A model generated the notes under the pieces. That model saw only the letters and a list, made by a program, of their open reading frames with translations, did not search any database and was not told the origin of the DNA. From Pseudomonas sp. ML96 (lineage in GTDB: Bacteria > Pseudomonadota > Gammaproteobacteria > Pseudomonadales > Pseudomonadaceae): a stretch of DNA of 64,000 bases. The DNA is taken from the NCBI RefSeq assembly GCF_000761545.1, contig NZ_JPMY01000037.1:1-64000 (forward strand). Direction: 5' to 3'. Shown one piece after another: positions 19,626 to 27,443 of the stretch (position 1 is the first letter of the stretch; every line of letters starts with the position of its first letter). A program made the translations under genes and the position numbers.

Positions 19626-19628
19626 GTC

Positions 19629-20597
19629 ATGAAGGTCACCCTGCAACCTTCGGGCGCGGTGCTCGAGATCCAGCCCGGCGAACGCATCCTCGATGGCGCG
19701 CGGCGCCTGGGCTACGAGTGCCCGCAGAGCTGCCGCAACGGCAACTGCCATATCTGCGCGGCGCTGCTGGTGGAGGGCCGGGTGCAACAGGCCGGCGCCG
19801 AGCTGGACCACGGTGAGCTGTTCACCTGCCTGGCCGAACCGCTGGAAGACTGCGTGCTGCACTGGGATGGCGTACTCGCTCCCTGCGAACTGCCGGTGCG
19901 TACTTTCGGCTGCCAGGTAATCGATCTCACCGACCTGGGCGGCGATGTCTGCCGCGTGCGCCTGCGCGCGCCGGCCGGCAAGGCGCCGCGCTACCACGCT
20001 GGGCAGTACCTGCTGCTGCAGCGTGACGACGGCGAGTGGTCGGCCTTCTCCCTGGCCTCGGCGCCGCATCAGGGGCGCGATCTGGAATTGCACATCCTCA
20101 CTCGCGAGGACAGCAGCCGGCAGATCGTCGCGCAGTTGCAGCGCACGCGCCTGGCGCGGGTGCAGATGCCGTTCGGCGACACCCACCTGGCCGAGCTGCC
20201 GGCCGGGCCGCTGGTGCTGCTCGCCGCCGGTACCGGCATGGCGCAGATGCACAGCCTGATCGAGCACTGCCGCGGCAGCGGCTTCGCGCAGCCGATCCAC
20301 CTGTACTGGGGCGTGCGCCACCCGGACGATTTCTACCAGCTGGAGCACTGGGCGGACTGGCAGAACCAGCCCGGCCTGCAGTTGCACCAGGTGGTCAGCG
20401 ACGCCTGTGGCTGGAGCGGGCGCTGCGGCATGCTGCACGAGGCGGTGTGCCAGGACTTCAGTGACCTCAAGGCCCTGCACGTCTATGCCAGCGGCTCGCC
20501 GGGCATGGTCTACGGCACGCTGGACGCGCTGGTGGCGGCCGGCATGGACCCGCACCAGATGCGCGCCGACGTGTTCGCCTACGCACCGCGCGACTGA
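19629..20597 (+). CDS. [2Fe-2S] ferredoxin-NAD(P)H flavin reductase (CDP-glucoseen reductase-like)
   Basis: This 322-residue electron-transfer protein has three modules. The N-terminal plant-type ferredoxin domain (about residues 1-90) carries the cluster cysteines in C-R-N-G-N-C-H-I-C and a fourth in F-T-C-L-A. An FAD-binding barrel follows (about residues 98-195; Y-H-A-G-Q-Y-L and F-S-L-A-S-A-P). The NAD(P)-binding domain holds L-A-A-G-T-G-M-A-Q near residue 200 and ends with the family's C-terminal F-A-Y-A-P-R-D. It often carries the database name CDP-6-deoxy-delta-3,4-glucoseen reductase, but no deoxysugar genes are nearby, so that substrate is doubtful. It sits beside ubiD, suggesting a redox role; the partner is unknown. 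Confidence 0.88.
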   Translation: MKVTLQPSGAVLEIQPGERILDGARRLGYECPQSCRNGNCHICAALLVEGRVQQAGAELDHGELFTCLAEPLEDCVLHWDGVLAPCELPVRTFGCQVIDLTDLGGDVCRVRLRAPAGKAPRYHAGQYLLLQRDDGEWSAFSLASAPHQGRDLELHILTREDSSRQIVAQLQRTRLARVQMPFGDTHLAELPAGPLVLLAAGTGMAQMHSLIEHCRGSGFAQPIHLYWGVRHPDDFYQLEHWADWQNQPGLQLHQVVSDACGWSGRCGMLHEAVCQDFSDLKALHVYASGSPGMVYGTLDALVAAGMDPHQMRADVFAYAPRD

Positions 20598-20618
20598 GGC
20601 GCGGCGCGTAGCGGTGCA

Positions 20619-21392
20619 TCAGCCCTGCAGGCCGGCGTAGAGGCGGGTCAGCTCGTTCATGTGGCGGAACAGCGAGTCGGTGCTGACGGTGATCGAGGTC
20701 GGCACGAACGAGCTGTTGGCATGCAGGTCGATGCCCTTGAGGGTGAACGCCCAGTTGGCCCGCACGCGGCGCAGCGAGGTGGCGATCTGCTCGTTCTCGG
20801 CGGGCTTGGCCTCGAACTCCTTGAGGATGCCGTCGAAGTCGGCCACCGCTTTGTCCAGCTTGGCGTCCAGGTCAGGCGCCTGCACCTGCCAGGCCTTGGC
20901 CATGTAGAGCATGGCGATGCGCTGGCTCTGCACGCGCGCCCAGCCACTGCGATTGACCACTTTGCCCATGGCGCCGATGTGCGCGGCGGTCAGGTCGGTC
21001 AGTTCCTGCGACTGCTTCAGCAGCTGCTCGCTGTTGGCCAGCATGGCGGCGGCCTGAGCCTGGTCCGGCTTGGCGGTGACCTGCGGGCGGAAGGTCGCCC
21101 AGGTCTGCCCGACTTCGGCCAGCTTGCTCTTGATCTCCGGCGTCGGTGCGTAGGCGCTGAGGGCTTGGTAGGCGGTGTCGAACTGGGTCACCGACTCCTG
21201 TAGCTGGCGGCTGGCGCTATCGACGCGCACATCGGCGCCGATCATCAGGTAATTCTTGGCCATGCGCTGCACCATCGAGCGCTGCAGGCCGGTCATGTTC
21301 ATCGCTTCGCCGGCAGACAGCTGCGCCGCGGCGGGACCGCTGAGGGCCAGGACAGTCATCATCAGCAAGGCGGACAGGCAATTCTTGAGCAC
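20619..21392 (-). CDS. Periplasmic protein with PilJ N-terminal-type sensor domain
   Basis: The 257-residue protein has a signal peptide (about residues 1-23, ending A-A-A-Q) and then only the helical PilJ/type IV pilus chemoreceptor N-terminal domain. Two related helical motifs are visible: G-L-Q-R-S-M-V-Q-R-M-A-K-N-Y near residue 35 and R-V-Q-S-Q-R-I-A-M-L-Y-M-A-K near residue 153. There is no HAMP, methyl-accepting or other output domain, and no second membrane segment. It would be a soluble periplasmic sensor or binding protein. The GTG start follows GGAGG with good spacing. Partners are unknown. Confidence 0.82.
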   Translation of the reverse strand: MLKNCLSALLMMTVLALSGPAAAQLSAGEAMNMTGLQRSMVQRMAKNYLMIGADVRVDSASRQLQESVTQFDTAYQALSAYAPTPEIKSKLAEVGQTWATFRPQVTAKPDQAQAAAMLANSEQLLKQSQELTDLTAAHIGAMGKVVNRSGWARVQSQRIAMLYMAKAWQVQAPDLDAKLDKAVADFDGILKEFEAKPAENEQIATSLRRVRANWAFTLKGIDLHANSSFVPTSITVSTDSLFRHMNELTRLYAGLQG

Positions 21393-21624
21393 TTAAAACC
21401 TCCATATTTTTCGGACAAATAGACGATCGCGCCGGCGCCAGAATTGGCGCAGCGTGCCCCGGAGTGCATGAATTGTTGTTGGATGAGCGGCGGGGTTGCA
21501 GTGCTGCCGGGCGGAGCCGGACTAGTGGGTCACTGCGAGGGGCGCGATCTTAACGGCTAAATGCGCGCGGCGGTGAAGGCTTTTTGCTATTGCGCCGGAT
21601 TTGCGAGGCGGGTCACGCGAGCAG

Positions 21625-21648
21625 CGCAGGGGCGCGGACGCCCCTGCG
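21625..21648. terminator. Perfect 10-bp hairpin downstream of the quinone oxidoreductase gene
   Basis: CGCAGGGGCG (21625-21634) pairs perfectly with CGCCCCTGCG (21639-21648) around CGGA, just past the 3' end of the leftward gene. No T run follows in either direction, so it is more likely a 3'-end stabiliser than an efficient intrinsic terminator. The rest of the 265-base gap (21393-21657) holds nothing else I can support. Confidence 0.45.
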
Positions 21649-21657
21649 CGGGTGTCG

Positions 21658-22638
21658 TCAGCGAACGGTCACCACCACCTTGCCCACGGCCTTGCGCTGG
21701 CCGAGGGCGTCGATGGCCTCGCCGCCGCGGGCCAGCGGGAAGGTCTGCGAGACCAGCGGCTTGAGCTTGCCCTCGGCGTGCCAGGCGAACAGCTGCTGGA
21801 AGTTGGCGGCGTTGTCCTGCGGCTGGCGCTGGGCGAACGAGCCCCAGAATACGCCGACCAGGGCGGCGCCCTTGAGCAGCGGCAGGTTGGCCGGCAGGGC
21901 AGGGATGCCGCCGCCAGCGGCGAAGCCGACCACCAGGAAGCGGCCATTCCAGGCGATGGAGCGGAAGGCTTCCTCGAACAGCTCGCCGCCCACCGGGTCG
22001 TAGATCACGTCCACTCCCTGGCCGCCGGTGAGCTTCTTCACCTCTTCCTTCAGGCTCTGCTCGCTGTAATTGATCAGGTGATCGGCGCCAGCATTGCGCG
22101 CCACTTCCAGCTTCTCGGCGGTGCTCGCCGCGGCGATCACCTTGGCGCCCATGGCCTTGCCGATCTCCACCGCCGCCAGGCCAACGCCACCGGAGGCACC
22201 GAGCACCAGCAGGGTCTCGCCCGGCTGCAGGTTGGCGCGCTGCTTCAGTGCGTGCATCGAGGTGCCGTAGGTCATGCCGAAGGCGGCAGCGGTGGTCAGC
22301 TCCATGCTCTTCGGCACCGGCAGTACGTTGTAGCCTGGTACCGCCACTTCTTCGGCGAAGCCACCCCAGCCGGTCAGCGCCATGACCCGGTCACCGGCGC
22401 GCAGGTGGCTGATCTTCTCGCCGACTGCCTTGACCACGCCAGCCGCCTCGCCACCCGGAGCGAACGGGAACGGCGGCTTGAACTGGTACTTGCCCTCGAT
22501 GATCAGGGTGTCGGGGAAGTTGACCCCGGCAGCATGCACCTCGATCAGCACCTCGTTCTTCTTCGGCTCGGGGCTGGGCAGGTCTTCCAGGACCAGGCTG
22601 GACGCCTGGCCGAAGGCTTTGCAGAGCAGGGCTTTCAT
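21658..22638 (-). CDS. NADPH:quinone oxidoreductase, medium-chain dehydrogenase family
   Basis: This 326-residue zinc-independent medium-chain dehydrogenase/reductase resembles quinone oxidoreductases (QOR). The NADP-binding motif G-A-S-G-G-V-G near residue 148 and the segment D-V-I-Y-D-P-V-G-G-E near residue 214 are typical of the group. The structural zinc cysteine cluster is absent. The ATG at 22638 follows a GAGGA ribosome site; the frame is open further upstream but without a better start. It is read divergently from the FliL-like gene. The electron acceptor (quinone or enone) cannot be told from sequence. Confidence 0.88.
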   Translation of the reverse strand: MKALLCKAFGQASSLVLEDLPSPEPKKNEVLIEVHAAGVNFPDTLIIEGKYQFKPPFPFAPGGEAAGVVKAVGEKISHLRAGDRVMALTGWGGFAEEVAVPGYNVLPVPKSMELTTAAAFGMTYGTSMHALKQRANLQPGETLLVLGASGGVGLAAVEIGKAMGAKVIAAASTAEKLEVARNAGADHLINYSEQSLKEEVKKLTGGQGVDVIYDPVGGELFEEAFRSIAWNGRFLVVGFAAGGGIPALPANLPLLKGAALVGVFWGSFAQRQPQDNAANFQQLFAWHAEGKLKPLVSQTFPLARGGEAIDALGQRKAVGKVVVTVR

Positions 22639-22796
22639 CGCACATTCCTCGGGTTCGTGACTGTCCGGCAGTGTAGGAGGCACACCCGCAGGGTCAACGA
22701 GCATGGCCGCATCTGATGGCGCACCATAAGCGCCGGGCTTGGGCGCGCGGGCCGCTATGGCTATGCTAGGCGGCATACGTCGCCGAGGAATTGCCC

Positions 22797-23213
22797 GTGA
22801 AGAACCGCATTGCACTGTTGCTGACCCTGATCCTGCCGCTCACCGCCCTGGCCAATAGCAGCGAGGGCGAAGGCGAGGGCGAAAACGCCGCGCCCAAGGT
22901 CGCCTACTACAGCCTGGTGCCGGCGCTGGTGGGCAACTTCGGCGCCGGGCCCAAGCTGAAGTTCTACAAGGCCGACATCGCCCTGCGCGTGACCGGCAGC
23001 GAAGCGGAAGAGAAGGTCGAGCACCACGAGCCGCTGATCCGCAACCAACTGGTGATGCTGTTCTCCCAGCAGACCGACGCCGGAATGGCCGACGAGGCCG
23101 CCAAGGAGGCGCTGCGCCAGGAGGCGCTCAAGCAGGTGCAGGAAGTGCTGAATCAGGAAGAGGGCAAGCCGATCGTCGAGGATCTGCTGTTCAACAACCT
23201 GATCGTGCAGTAA
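22797..23213 (+). CDS. FliL-like protein with signal peptide
   Basis: The 138-residue protein is related to the periplasmic part of flagellar FliL. The core Y-Y-S-L-V-P-A-L-V-G-N-F and the C-terminal V-E-D-L-L-F-N-N-L-I-V-Q are recognisable. The N terminus (residues 1-20) reads as a cleavable signal peptide (L-T-A-L-A-N) followed by a Glu/Gly-rich linker, rather than the lasting membrane anchor of true FliL. The GTG at 22797 is preceded by GAGGAA at the right distance. No flagellar genes are in this window, so this is an orphan paralogue. Its role is unclear. Confidence 0.8.
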   Translation: MKNRIALLLTLILPLTALANSSEGEGEGENAAPKVAYYSLVPALVGNFGAGPKLKFYKADIALRVTGSEAEEKVEHHEPLIRNQLVMLFSQQTDAGMADEAAKEALRQEALKQVQEVLNQEEGKPIVEDLLFNNLIVQ

Positions 23214-23214
23214 C

Positions 23215-25089
23215 TCAGGCCGGCGGCAGCGGGCGGTCAGGCTCCTCGCCGGCCAGCGCTTCGCTCCACACGCAGGTGCGCGCGCGGCCCTCGTGCTTGG
23301 CTCGGTACAGTGCGCGGTCACTGCGCGCCACCAAGCCTCCCGGGCTTTCCTCGCTGACCGGCTCGGCCACTGCCAGACCGATGCTCAGGGTCAGGCGCCC
23401 ATAGGGGCTGCCAGGGTGGGCGATGGCCAGCTCGGCGATCAGGTCGTGGACCCGCGCGGCCACATGCTCGCCGCCGTCGAGACCGGTGTTGGCCAGGATG
23501 ATGGCGAACTCCTCGCCGCCGTAGCGGCACGCCACATCTCCCTCGCGTTGCAGGCTGTCCTGCAGCACCTTGCCGACCTGGCGCAGGACGTCGTCGCCGG
23601 CTAGGTGGCCGAGGCCGTCGTTGAACGCCTTGAAGTGGTCGATATCCAGCATCAGCAGGGCCAGCGGTGCCCCGATGCGGCGCAGGCGGCGCCATTCGCT
23701 GTGCAGTTGCTGGTCGAAGAAGCGCCGGTTGTACAGGCCGGTCAGGCCGTCCTGCTGCGATAGGCGCTGCAGGCGCGCCTCCAGCTGCAGGCGTTCGCTG
23801 TTGTCGCGCGATACGGCGATCAGGTATTCGCGCTCGCCCTGCTGCACCAGCTGGGTGTTGATCTCCGCCGGCTGGCGGCTGCCATCGCGGCGGCACATCT
23901 CGCGCTGGAAGATGCGCGACTGGTTGTCGCGCTGGGCCTCGCGGGCCTGTTCCAGCCAGTTGTGGAAGCCCGGCAGCAGCTGCTCGGGGGCGTCGCGCAG
24001 AAGCTGGGCGAACTGCTCGGGCCGATAGCCCAGGCCGGCGTAGGTGGCCTGATTCATGTGCAGCAGCTCGCGGCTGCGTGTATCGAAGATGAACAGGCCA
24101 TCGTGACTGGAGTCGGTCAGGTCGAGCACCAGTTGCAGACGCTCGCGGCTGTCACGCAGGTGCTGTTCGGTCTCCTCGCGGCGGGTCGCCTCCACCTGCA
24201 GGCGCCGATTGGTGCGCTGCATGCTGCCGGCGCGGCGGGCGTTCTCCAGGGCCAGGGCCAGGGCCGCTACCAGCAGCAGGCTGATGGCCAGGCCGGCACC
24301 CAGTACCACCTGTGGCAAGGGCGTGCTGAGGCTTTGCAGCAGGCTGGCGGTGGGGCTCAGCTGTAGACTGAAGGCCTGGTTGTTGAGCAGGCGCAGCGGC
24401 ACCTCGATGGAGGTGTCCGCCAGGGTGCCGGGGCGCTCGCGACTGTACAGGCTCTGGCCGTTCTCCAGCAGGCGCACGCTGAAGCTGTCGCTGTCGAGCT
24501 GGGCGAGCAGCTCGTCCATCAAGGGCTGCACGCGAAACACGCCCTGCAGGAAGCCGTCGAACTGGCGCTGGCCCTTGGCATCCTCTAGGTACAGCGGTGT
24601 GTAGAGCACGAAGCCGCGACCACCCTGGACCAGCTGGAAGCTGTTGGAGAAGCGCTGCTGGCCAGTGTCCTTGGCCTGCATGGCCAGTGGGTAGTTGGGG
24701 TGATCGGGCGTCAGGCGGAAGTTGGCGGCGGCCTCGTTGCCGCGCAGGGGCAGCAGCCAGTGCATCTGCAGGTCGGCGCCGACCCACTGCACGGACTGGT
24801 AGGCAGGGAAGTCGGCCAGGGCCAGCTCGGCCTCCTGTTCCCAGTCGTCACGGGATAGGCGGCCGAGGTTGTTCCACAGGCGGGCGATGCGGTCGAGGCT
24901 TTCGACCTCGGTGTGCAGGGTGTTTTCCAACTGGCGCGCGAGGCTGCGGGCCTGGTAGCCGATGCGTTCCTCAAGGCGCTGCTGCTGGTCGAGTTCCAGC
25001 TGGCGCCACAGCGCCACGCTGGCCAGGCACAGCATGAGGAAGAGGAACGCCAGCGCCAGACGCGCCGGCCAGACGGATCGTGCGCGCAT
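23215..25089 (-). CDS. Membrane diguanylate cyclase with periplasmic sensor, PAS and GGDEF domains
   Basis: This 624-residue signalling enzyme makes cyclic di-GMP. It has a membrane segment at about residues 9-27, a periplasmic CHASE-like sensor to about residue 255, a second membrane segment at about 262-283 and a short coiled coil. A PAS domain (about 315-435, with a PAC-like R-D-G-S-R-Q-P-A-E) comes before the GGDEF domain. The active site is G-G-E-E-F at residues 524-528. An intact allosteric I-site (R-E-G-D) lies five residues before it, so feedback inhibition is expected. It lies 51 bases after the EVE-domain gene on the same strand. The stop abuts the convergent FliL-like gene. Confidence 0.92.
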   Translation of the reverse strand: MRARSVWPARLALAFLFLMLCLASVALWRQLELDQQQRLEERIGYQARSLARQLENTLHTEVESLDRIARLWNNLGRLSRDDWEQEAELALADFPAYQSVQWVGADLQMHWLLPLRGNEAAANFRLTPDHPNYPLAMQAKDTGQQRFSNSFQLVQGGRGFVLYTPLYLEDAKGQRQFDGFLQGVFRVQPLMDELLAQLDSDSFSVRLLENGQSLYSRERPGTLADTSIEVPLRLLNNQAFSLQLSPTASLLQSLSTPLPQVVLGAGLAISLLLVAALALALENARRAGSMQRTNRRLQVEATRREETEQHLRDSRERLQLVLDLTDSSHDGLFIFDTRSRELLHMNQATYAGLGYRPEQFAQLLRDAPEQLLPGFHNWLEQAREAQRDNQSRIFQREMCRRDGSRQPAEINTQLVQQGEREYLIAVSRDNSERLQLEARLQRLSQQDGLTGLYNRRFFDQQLHSEWRRLRRIGAPLALLMLDIDHFKAFNDGLGHLAGDDVLRQVGKVLQDSLQREGDVACRYGGEEFAIILANTGLDGGEHVAARVHDLIAELAIAHPGSPYGRLTLSIGLAVAEPVSEESPGGLVARSDRALYRAKHEGRARTCVWSEALAGEEPDRPLPPA

Positions 25090-25140
25090 CTATGGGCTCC
25101 GCAGGCTATGCGCTGGTGATAGCACAGTGCCGCCGGCGAC

Positions 25141-25590
25141 TCAACGCAGGGCGAGGATGGCTTCCCATTCGGCGTCGCTGACCGGCATCACCGACAGGCG
25201 GCTGCCCTTCTGCACCAGGGCCAGGTCGGCCAGCTCCGGTGCGCTGCGCAGGCGTGCCAGCGGTAGCACCTTGGGGAAGGCTTCGACGAACTCGACGTCC
25301 AGGGCACTCCAGGGATTCTTCTCGTGGCTGGCCTTGGCGTCGAAGTAGTGGCTGTTCGGGTCCAGGGCAGTGGGGTCGGGGTAGGTCGGCCCGGCGATCC
25401 GCGCGATGCCGGCGATGCCCGGCTCCGGGCAGCTGGAGTGATAGAAGAAGAACAGTTCGCCGACCTGCATGCTGCGCATGAAGTTGCGCGCCTGGTAATT
25501 GCGTACGCCGTCCCAGCGCGCCTGGCCGAGTTTTTTCAGGTGGGTGATGGAGAGTTCGTCGGGTTCCGATTTCATCAGCCAATGAGGCAT
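25141..25590 (-). CDS. EVE domain protein (thymocyte nuclear protein 1 type)
   Basis: The 149-residue protein is a single EVE domain. It opens with W-L-M-K-S-E-P and W-D-G-V-R-N-Y-Q-A-R-N, and includes L-F-F-F-Y-H-S-S-C and V-E-F-V-E-A-F-P. The fold is related to PUA and YTH domains and is known to bind modified bases, so an RNA or modified-nucleic-acid role is likely. The start at 25590 puts W-L-M-K-S-E-P at the N terminus; an upstream in-frame start adds residues not typical of the family. In many Pseudomonas it sits close to fau and ssrS, as here. Confidence 0.9.
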   Translation of the reverse strand: MPHWLMKSEPDELSITHLKKLGQARWDGVRNYQARNFMRSMQVGELFFFYHSSCPEPGIAGIARIAGPTYPDPTALDPNSHYFDAKASHEKNPWSALDVEFVEAFPKVLPLARLRSAPELADLALVQKGSRLSVMPVSDAEWEAILALR

Positions 25591-25788
25591 GAACTTTGCT
25601 CCTTTTTGCCGGTCTTTGCGCGGGACTGAAAATCGTTCTGCTGCTGACTGCCGGATGGCGTCAAAAAATGTGTGGGTCTTCACCGCTTCATGGCGGCCGA
25701 TGGCCCAGGCTAGGCGCCGCCGTAACGGCCAATAAGAAAACCGCCACCGGTAACGAAGAGCAGTATGCCGAAAGGGGGAGGCAACTCG

Positions 25789-25920
25789 ATGAAACGCAAG
25801 CCCGATTTATTGTGGGTTCTGGTCATTCTGTTCAGCCTGGGGATGGTTACCACAGGTTACACCCAGGGTCTCTGGGATCGTCAGGGCAATCCGCCTGCGG
25901 TAACTCAGAGCCAGCAATGA
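25789..25920 (+). CDS. 43-residue single-pass membrane protein
   Basis: The ATG at 25789 follows a strong ribosome site (GGGGGAGG, 25774-25781). The product starts M-K-R-K-P-D, has a hydrophobic segment at residues about 7-23 (L-L-W-V-L-V-I-L-F-S-L-G-M-V-T-T-G), and ends in a polar tail rich in Q and P. The positive-inside rule places the N terminus in the cytoplasm. It lies between the EVE gene and fau, running opposite to both. It was found by reading the gap; such short genes are easily missed. No function can be assigned. Confidence 0.65.
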   Translation: MKRKPDLLWVLVILFSLGMVTTGYTQGLWDRQGNPPAVTQSQQ

Positions 25921-25956
25921 CCCGCCGTTGATGTCGTCGCAGGGAGCGCGACGGCC

Positions 25957-26556
25957 TCAGCCATACCAGCGCCGGTCGGTCACCACCGCACCGAGCCGCA
26001 CATCCCAGCTGGCCAGGTCCAGTCGATCCACCTGCTGACACTCGTGAGCGACGCCGAGAAGCGTCGGCTTGTGCCATTTTTTGCGCAATTGCCGGTAGGC
26101 CAGGCTGCGGTCATAGAAACCGCCGCCCATGCCCAGGCGCCCGCCATACAAATCGAAACCCACCAGCGGCAGCAGCACCAGATCCAGTGCCCAGGCCTTG
26201 CGCTGGCGTGCCGGGTTGGCCTTCGGTTCGTCGATGCGGAAGCGGTTGCGCGCCATCTCTTCGTGCATGTGCACGCGCTGGAATCTCATTCTGGTGCGGG
26301 GCCAGGCGCTGAGTACCGGCAGGTAGGTGGCCTTGCCGCGGCGCTGGGCCTCGCGCAGCAGTGGGCGCGGGTCGATCTCGCCGTCGTTGGGCAGGTACAG
26401 GGCGATGTGGCGGGCGCGGCGGAACAGCGGATGCTGCGCCAGCTGCCGGTAGAGGCTGCGGGCGGCGCGCTGCTGTTGCAGGGGGGAGAGGTTGCGACGA
26501 GCCTGGCGCAATTGGCGGCGGAGCGCCGCGCGGGATAGATCACCGGCCAGGATCAT
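25957..26556 (-). CDS. fau: 5-formyltetrahydrofolate cyclo-ligase
   Basis: This 199-residue ATP-dependent enzyme returns 5-formyl-THF to 5,10-methenyl-THF. The N-terminal basic helix R-R-Q-L-R-Q-A-R-R-N-L-S and the C-terminal nucleotide-binding G-G-R-L-G-M-G-G-G-F-Y-D-R near residue 154 are diagnostic. The ATG at 26556 lies 12 bases after the predicted 3' end of the 6S RNA, the ssrS-fau order conserved in gammaproteobacteria, where the two are commonly co-transcribed. Confidence 0.93.
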   Translation of the reverse strand: MILAGDLSRAALRRQLRQARRNLSPLQQQRAARSLYRQLAQHPLFRRARHIALYLPNDGEIDPRPLLREAQRRGKATYLPVLSAWPRTRMRFQRVHMHEEMARNRFRIDEPKANPARQRKAWALDLVLLPLVGFDLYGGRLGMGGGFYDRSLAYRQLRKKWHKPTLLGVAHECQQVDRLDLASWDVRLGAVVTDRRWYG

Positions 26557-26567
26557 GGAATTCGAGA

Positions 26568-26742
26568 CTCCCCGGGCGTGCCGCTGTCGGGTTAGCCCTT
26601 GAACCCGAAAGTTCAAGGTGGAGATTGCAGGAGGCGTTAAGGCTTTCCGTCAGGCGGACATGCACACCGGCCCCACTGGCAACCCCCGAGGTTGTGCGTA
26701 TCGGCTCAGGGACATCACCGACTGGCCAACACTCCAGGGAGC
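26568..26742 (-). ncRNA. ssrS: 6S RNA
   Basis: Read on the minus strand, the gap between zapA and fau contains the conserved 6S segments CCCTGAGCCGATA and CCTTGAAC...GTTCAAGGGC. The 5' end (CTCCCTGG) pairs with the 3' end (CCGGGGAG) to form the closing stem. A TATACT -10 box (26751-26756) lies directly upstream, with TTGCAG as a possible -35 that overlaps the zapA stop. The length of about 175 bases and the zapA-ssrS-fau order are as expected. 6S RNA mimics an open promoter and sequesters sigma-70 RNA polymerase in stationary phase. End positions are accurate to a few bases. Confidence 0.94.
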
Positions 26743-26750
26743 TGGCGGGC

Positions 26751-26777
26751 AGTATACCCCATCGAACCGCTCTGCAA
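26751..26777 (-). promoter_or_regulatory. ssrS: Promoter of the 6S RNA
   Basis: On the minus strand TATACT (26751-26756) is preceded, 15 bases upstream, by TTGCAG. Transcription would start about 8 bases after the -10 box, at the predicted 6S 5' end. Confidence 0.6.
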
Positions 26778-27092
26778 TCAGATCAATTGGCCATCCGGAT
26801 CGGCGGCCAGGGCGTTGTCGACCCGATCCAGCAGGTCGCGCACCTTGTCGCGGGTGGCGTTGGCTTCCTGGTCCAGACGCTGCTGCTTGTGCAGCAGGTC
26901 GTGGGTGATGTTCAGTGCGGCCATCACCGCGATGCGGTCGGCGCCGATGACTTTGCCGCCCGAGCGGATCTCGCGCATCTTGCCGTCCAGGTAGCGCGCG
27001 GCGCTCTCTAGGTTGGCGCGTTCGTCCGCCGGACAGGCGATGCAGTATTCCTTGTCGAGGATATGTACGGTGACGGTGTTCGACTGGGTCAT
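26778..27092 (-). CDS. zapA: Cell division protein ZapA
   Basis: This 104-residue FtsZ-ring associated protein has an N-terminal beta-rich head (V-T-V-H-I-L-D-K-E-Y) and a long C-terminal coiled coil (about residues 60-95), as in other ZapA proteins. It bundles FtsZ filaments at midcell. The start codon overlaps the stop of the upstream coiled-coil gene by 4 bases (ATGA), so the two are probably co-translated. Confidence 0.92.
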   Translation of the reverse strand: MTQSNTVTVHILDKEYCIACPADERANLESAARYLDGKMREIRSGGKVIGADRIAVMAALNITHDLLHKQQRLDQEANATRDKVRDLLDRVDNALAADPDGQLI

Positions 27093-27298
27093 GAGTCCTG
27101 CTCCAGGGCTTTCAGGCGCGAAATCATCGCTTCGACCTTCTGCCGGGCCATTTCGTTCTTCTCGATCAGATGGGCGCGTTCCTCGCGCCAGGCCTTCTCA
27201 CTGGCCAGCAGGGCACGGTTCTGCGACTTGAGCTGCTCGACACGCTGAATCAATTGTTCAAGCTTGCGTGAGAGGGCTTGCAGTTCGGCGTCTTCCAT
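27089..27298 (-). CDS. Small coiled-coil protein upstream of zapA (TIGR02449 family)
   Basis: The 69-residue protein is predicted to be almost entirely coiled coil, with leucines spaced at heptad intervals in L-S-R-K-L-E-Q-L-I-Q-R-V-E-Q-L. It belongs to the small conserved family found directly upstream of zapA in pseudomonads and resembles ZapB in size and make-up. The start at 27298 is preferred over one 10 codons earlier because it removes a non-coiled leader. The 4-base overlap with zapA suggests a shared role in the Z-ring. That link is inference. Confidence 0.85.
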   Translation of the reverse strand: MEDAELQALSRKLEQLIQRVEQLKSQNRALLASEKAWREERAHLIEKNEMARQKVEAMISRLKALEQDS

Positions 27299-27443
27299 TG
27301 GCTCCACCAAGGCTGTGAGTGGCTGCACTATAAAGGATGCGGGGCGCGGCGGCGACGGCAGCTTCGATGGCTTGGCCGCGCCTGCCGGTGCTAGGATACG
27401 GGGCTTCCATTCTAGAGATTGCGCGGTTCAGCGCCTAGTTGCC

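Noticed and set aside
19629..20597. Deoxysugar (CDP-glucoseen) biosynthesis enzyme
   Set aside because: The domain order fits the database name, but no sugar-nucleotide genes are nearby; a general flavin reductase is the safer reading.
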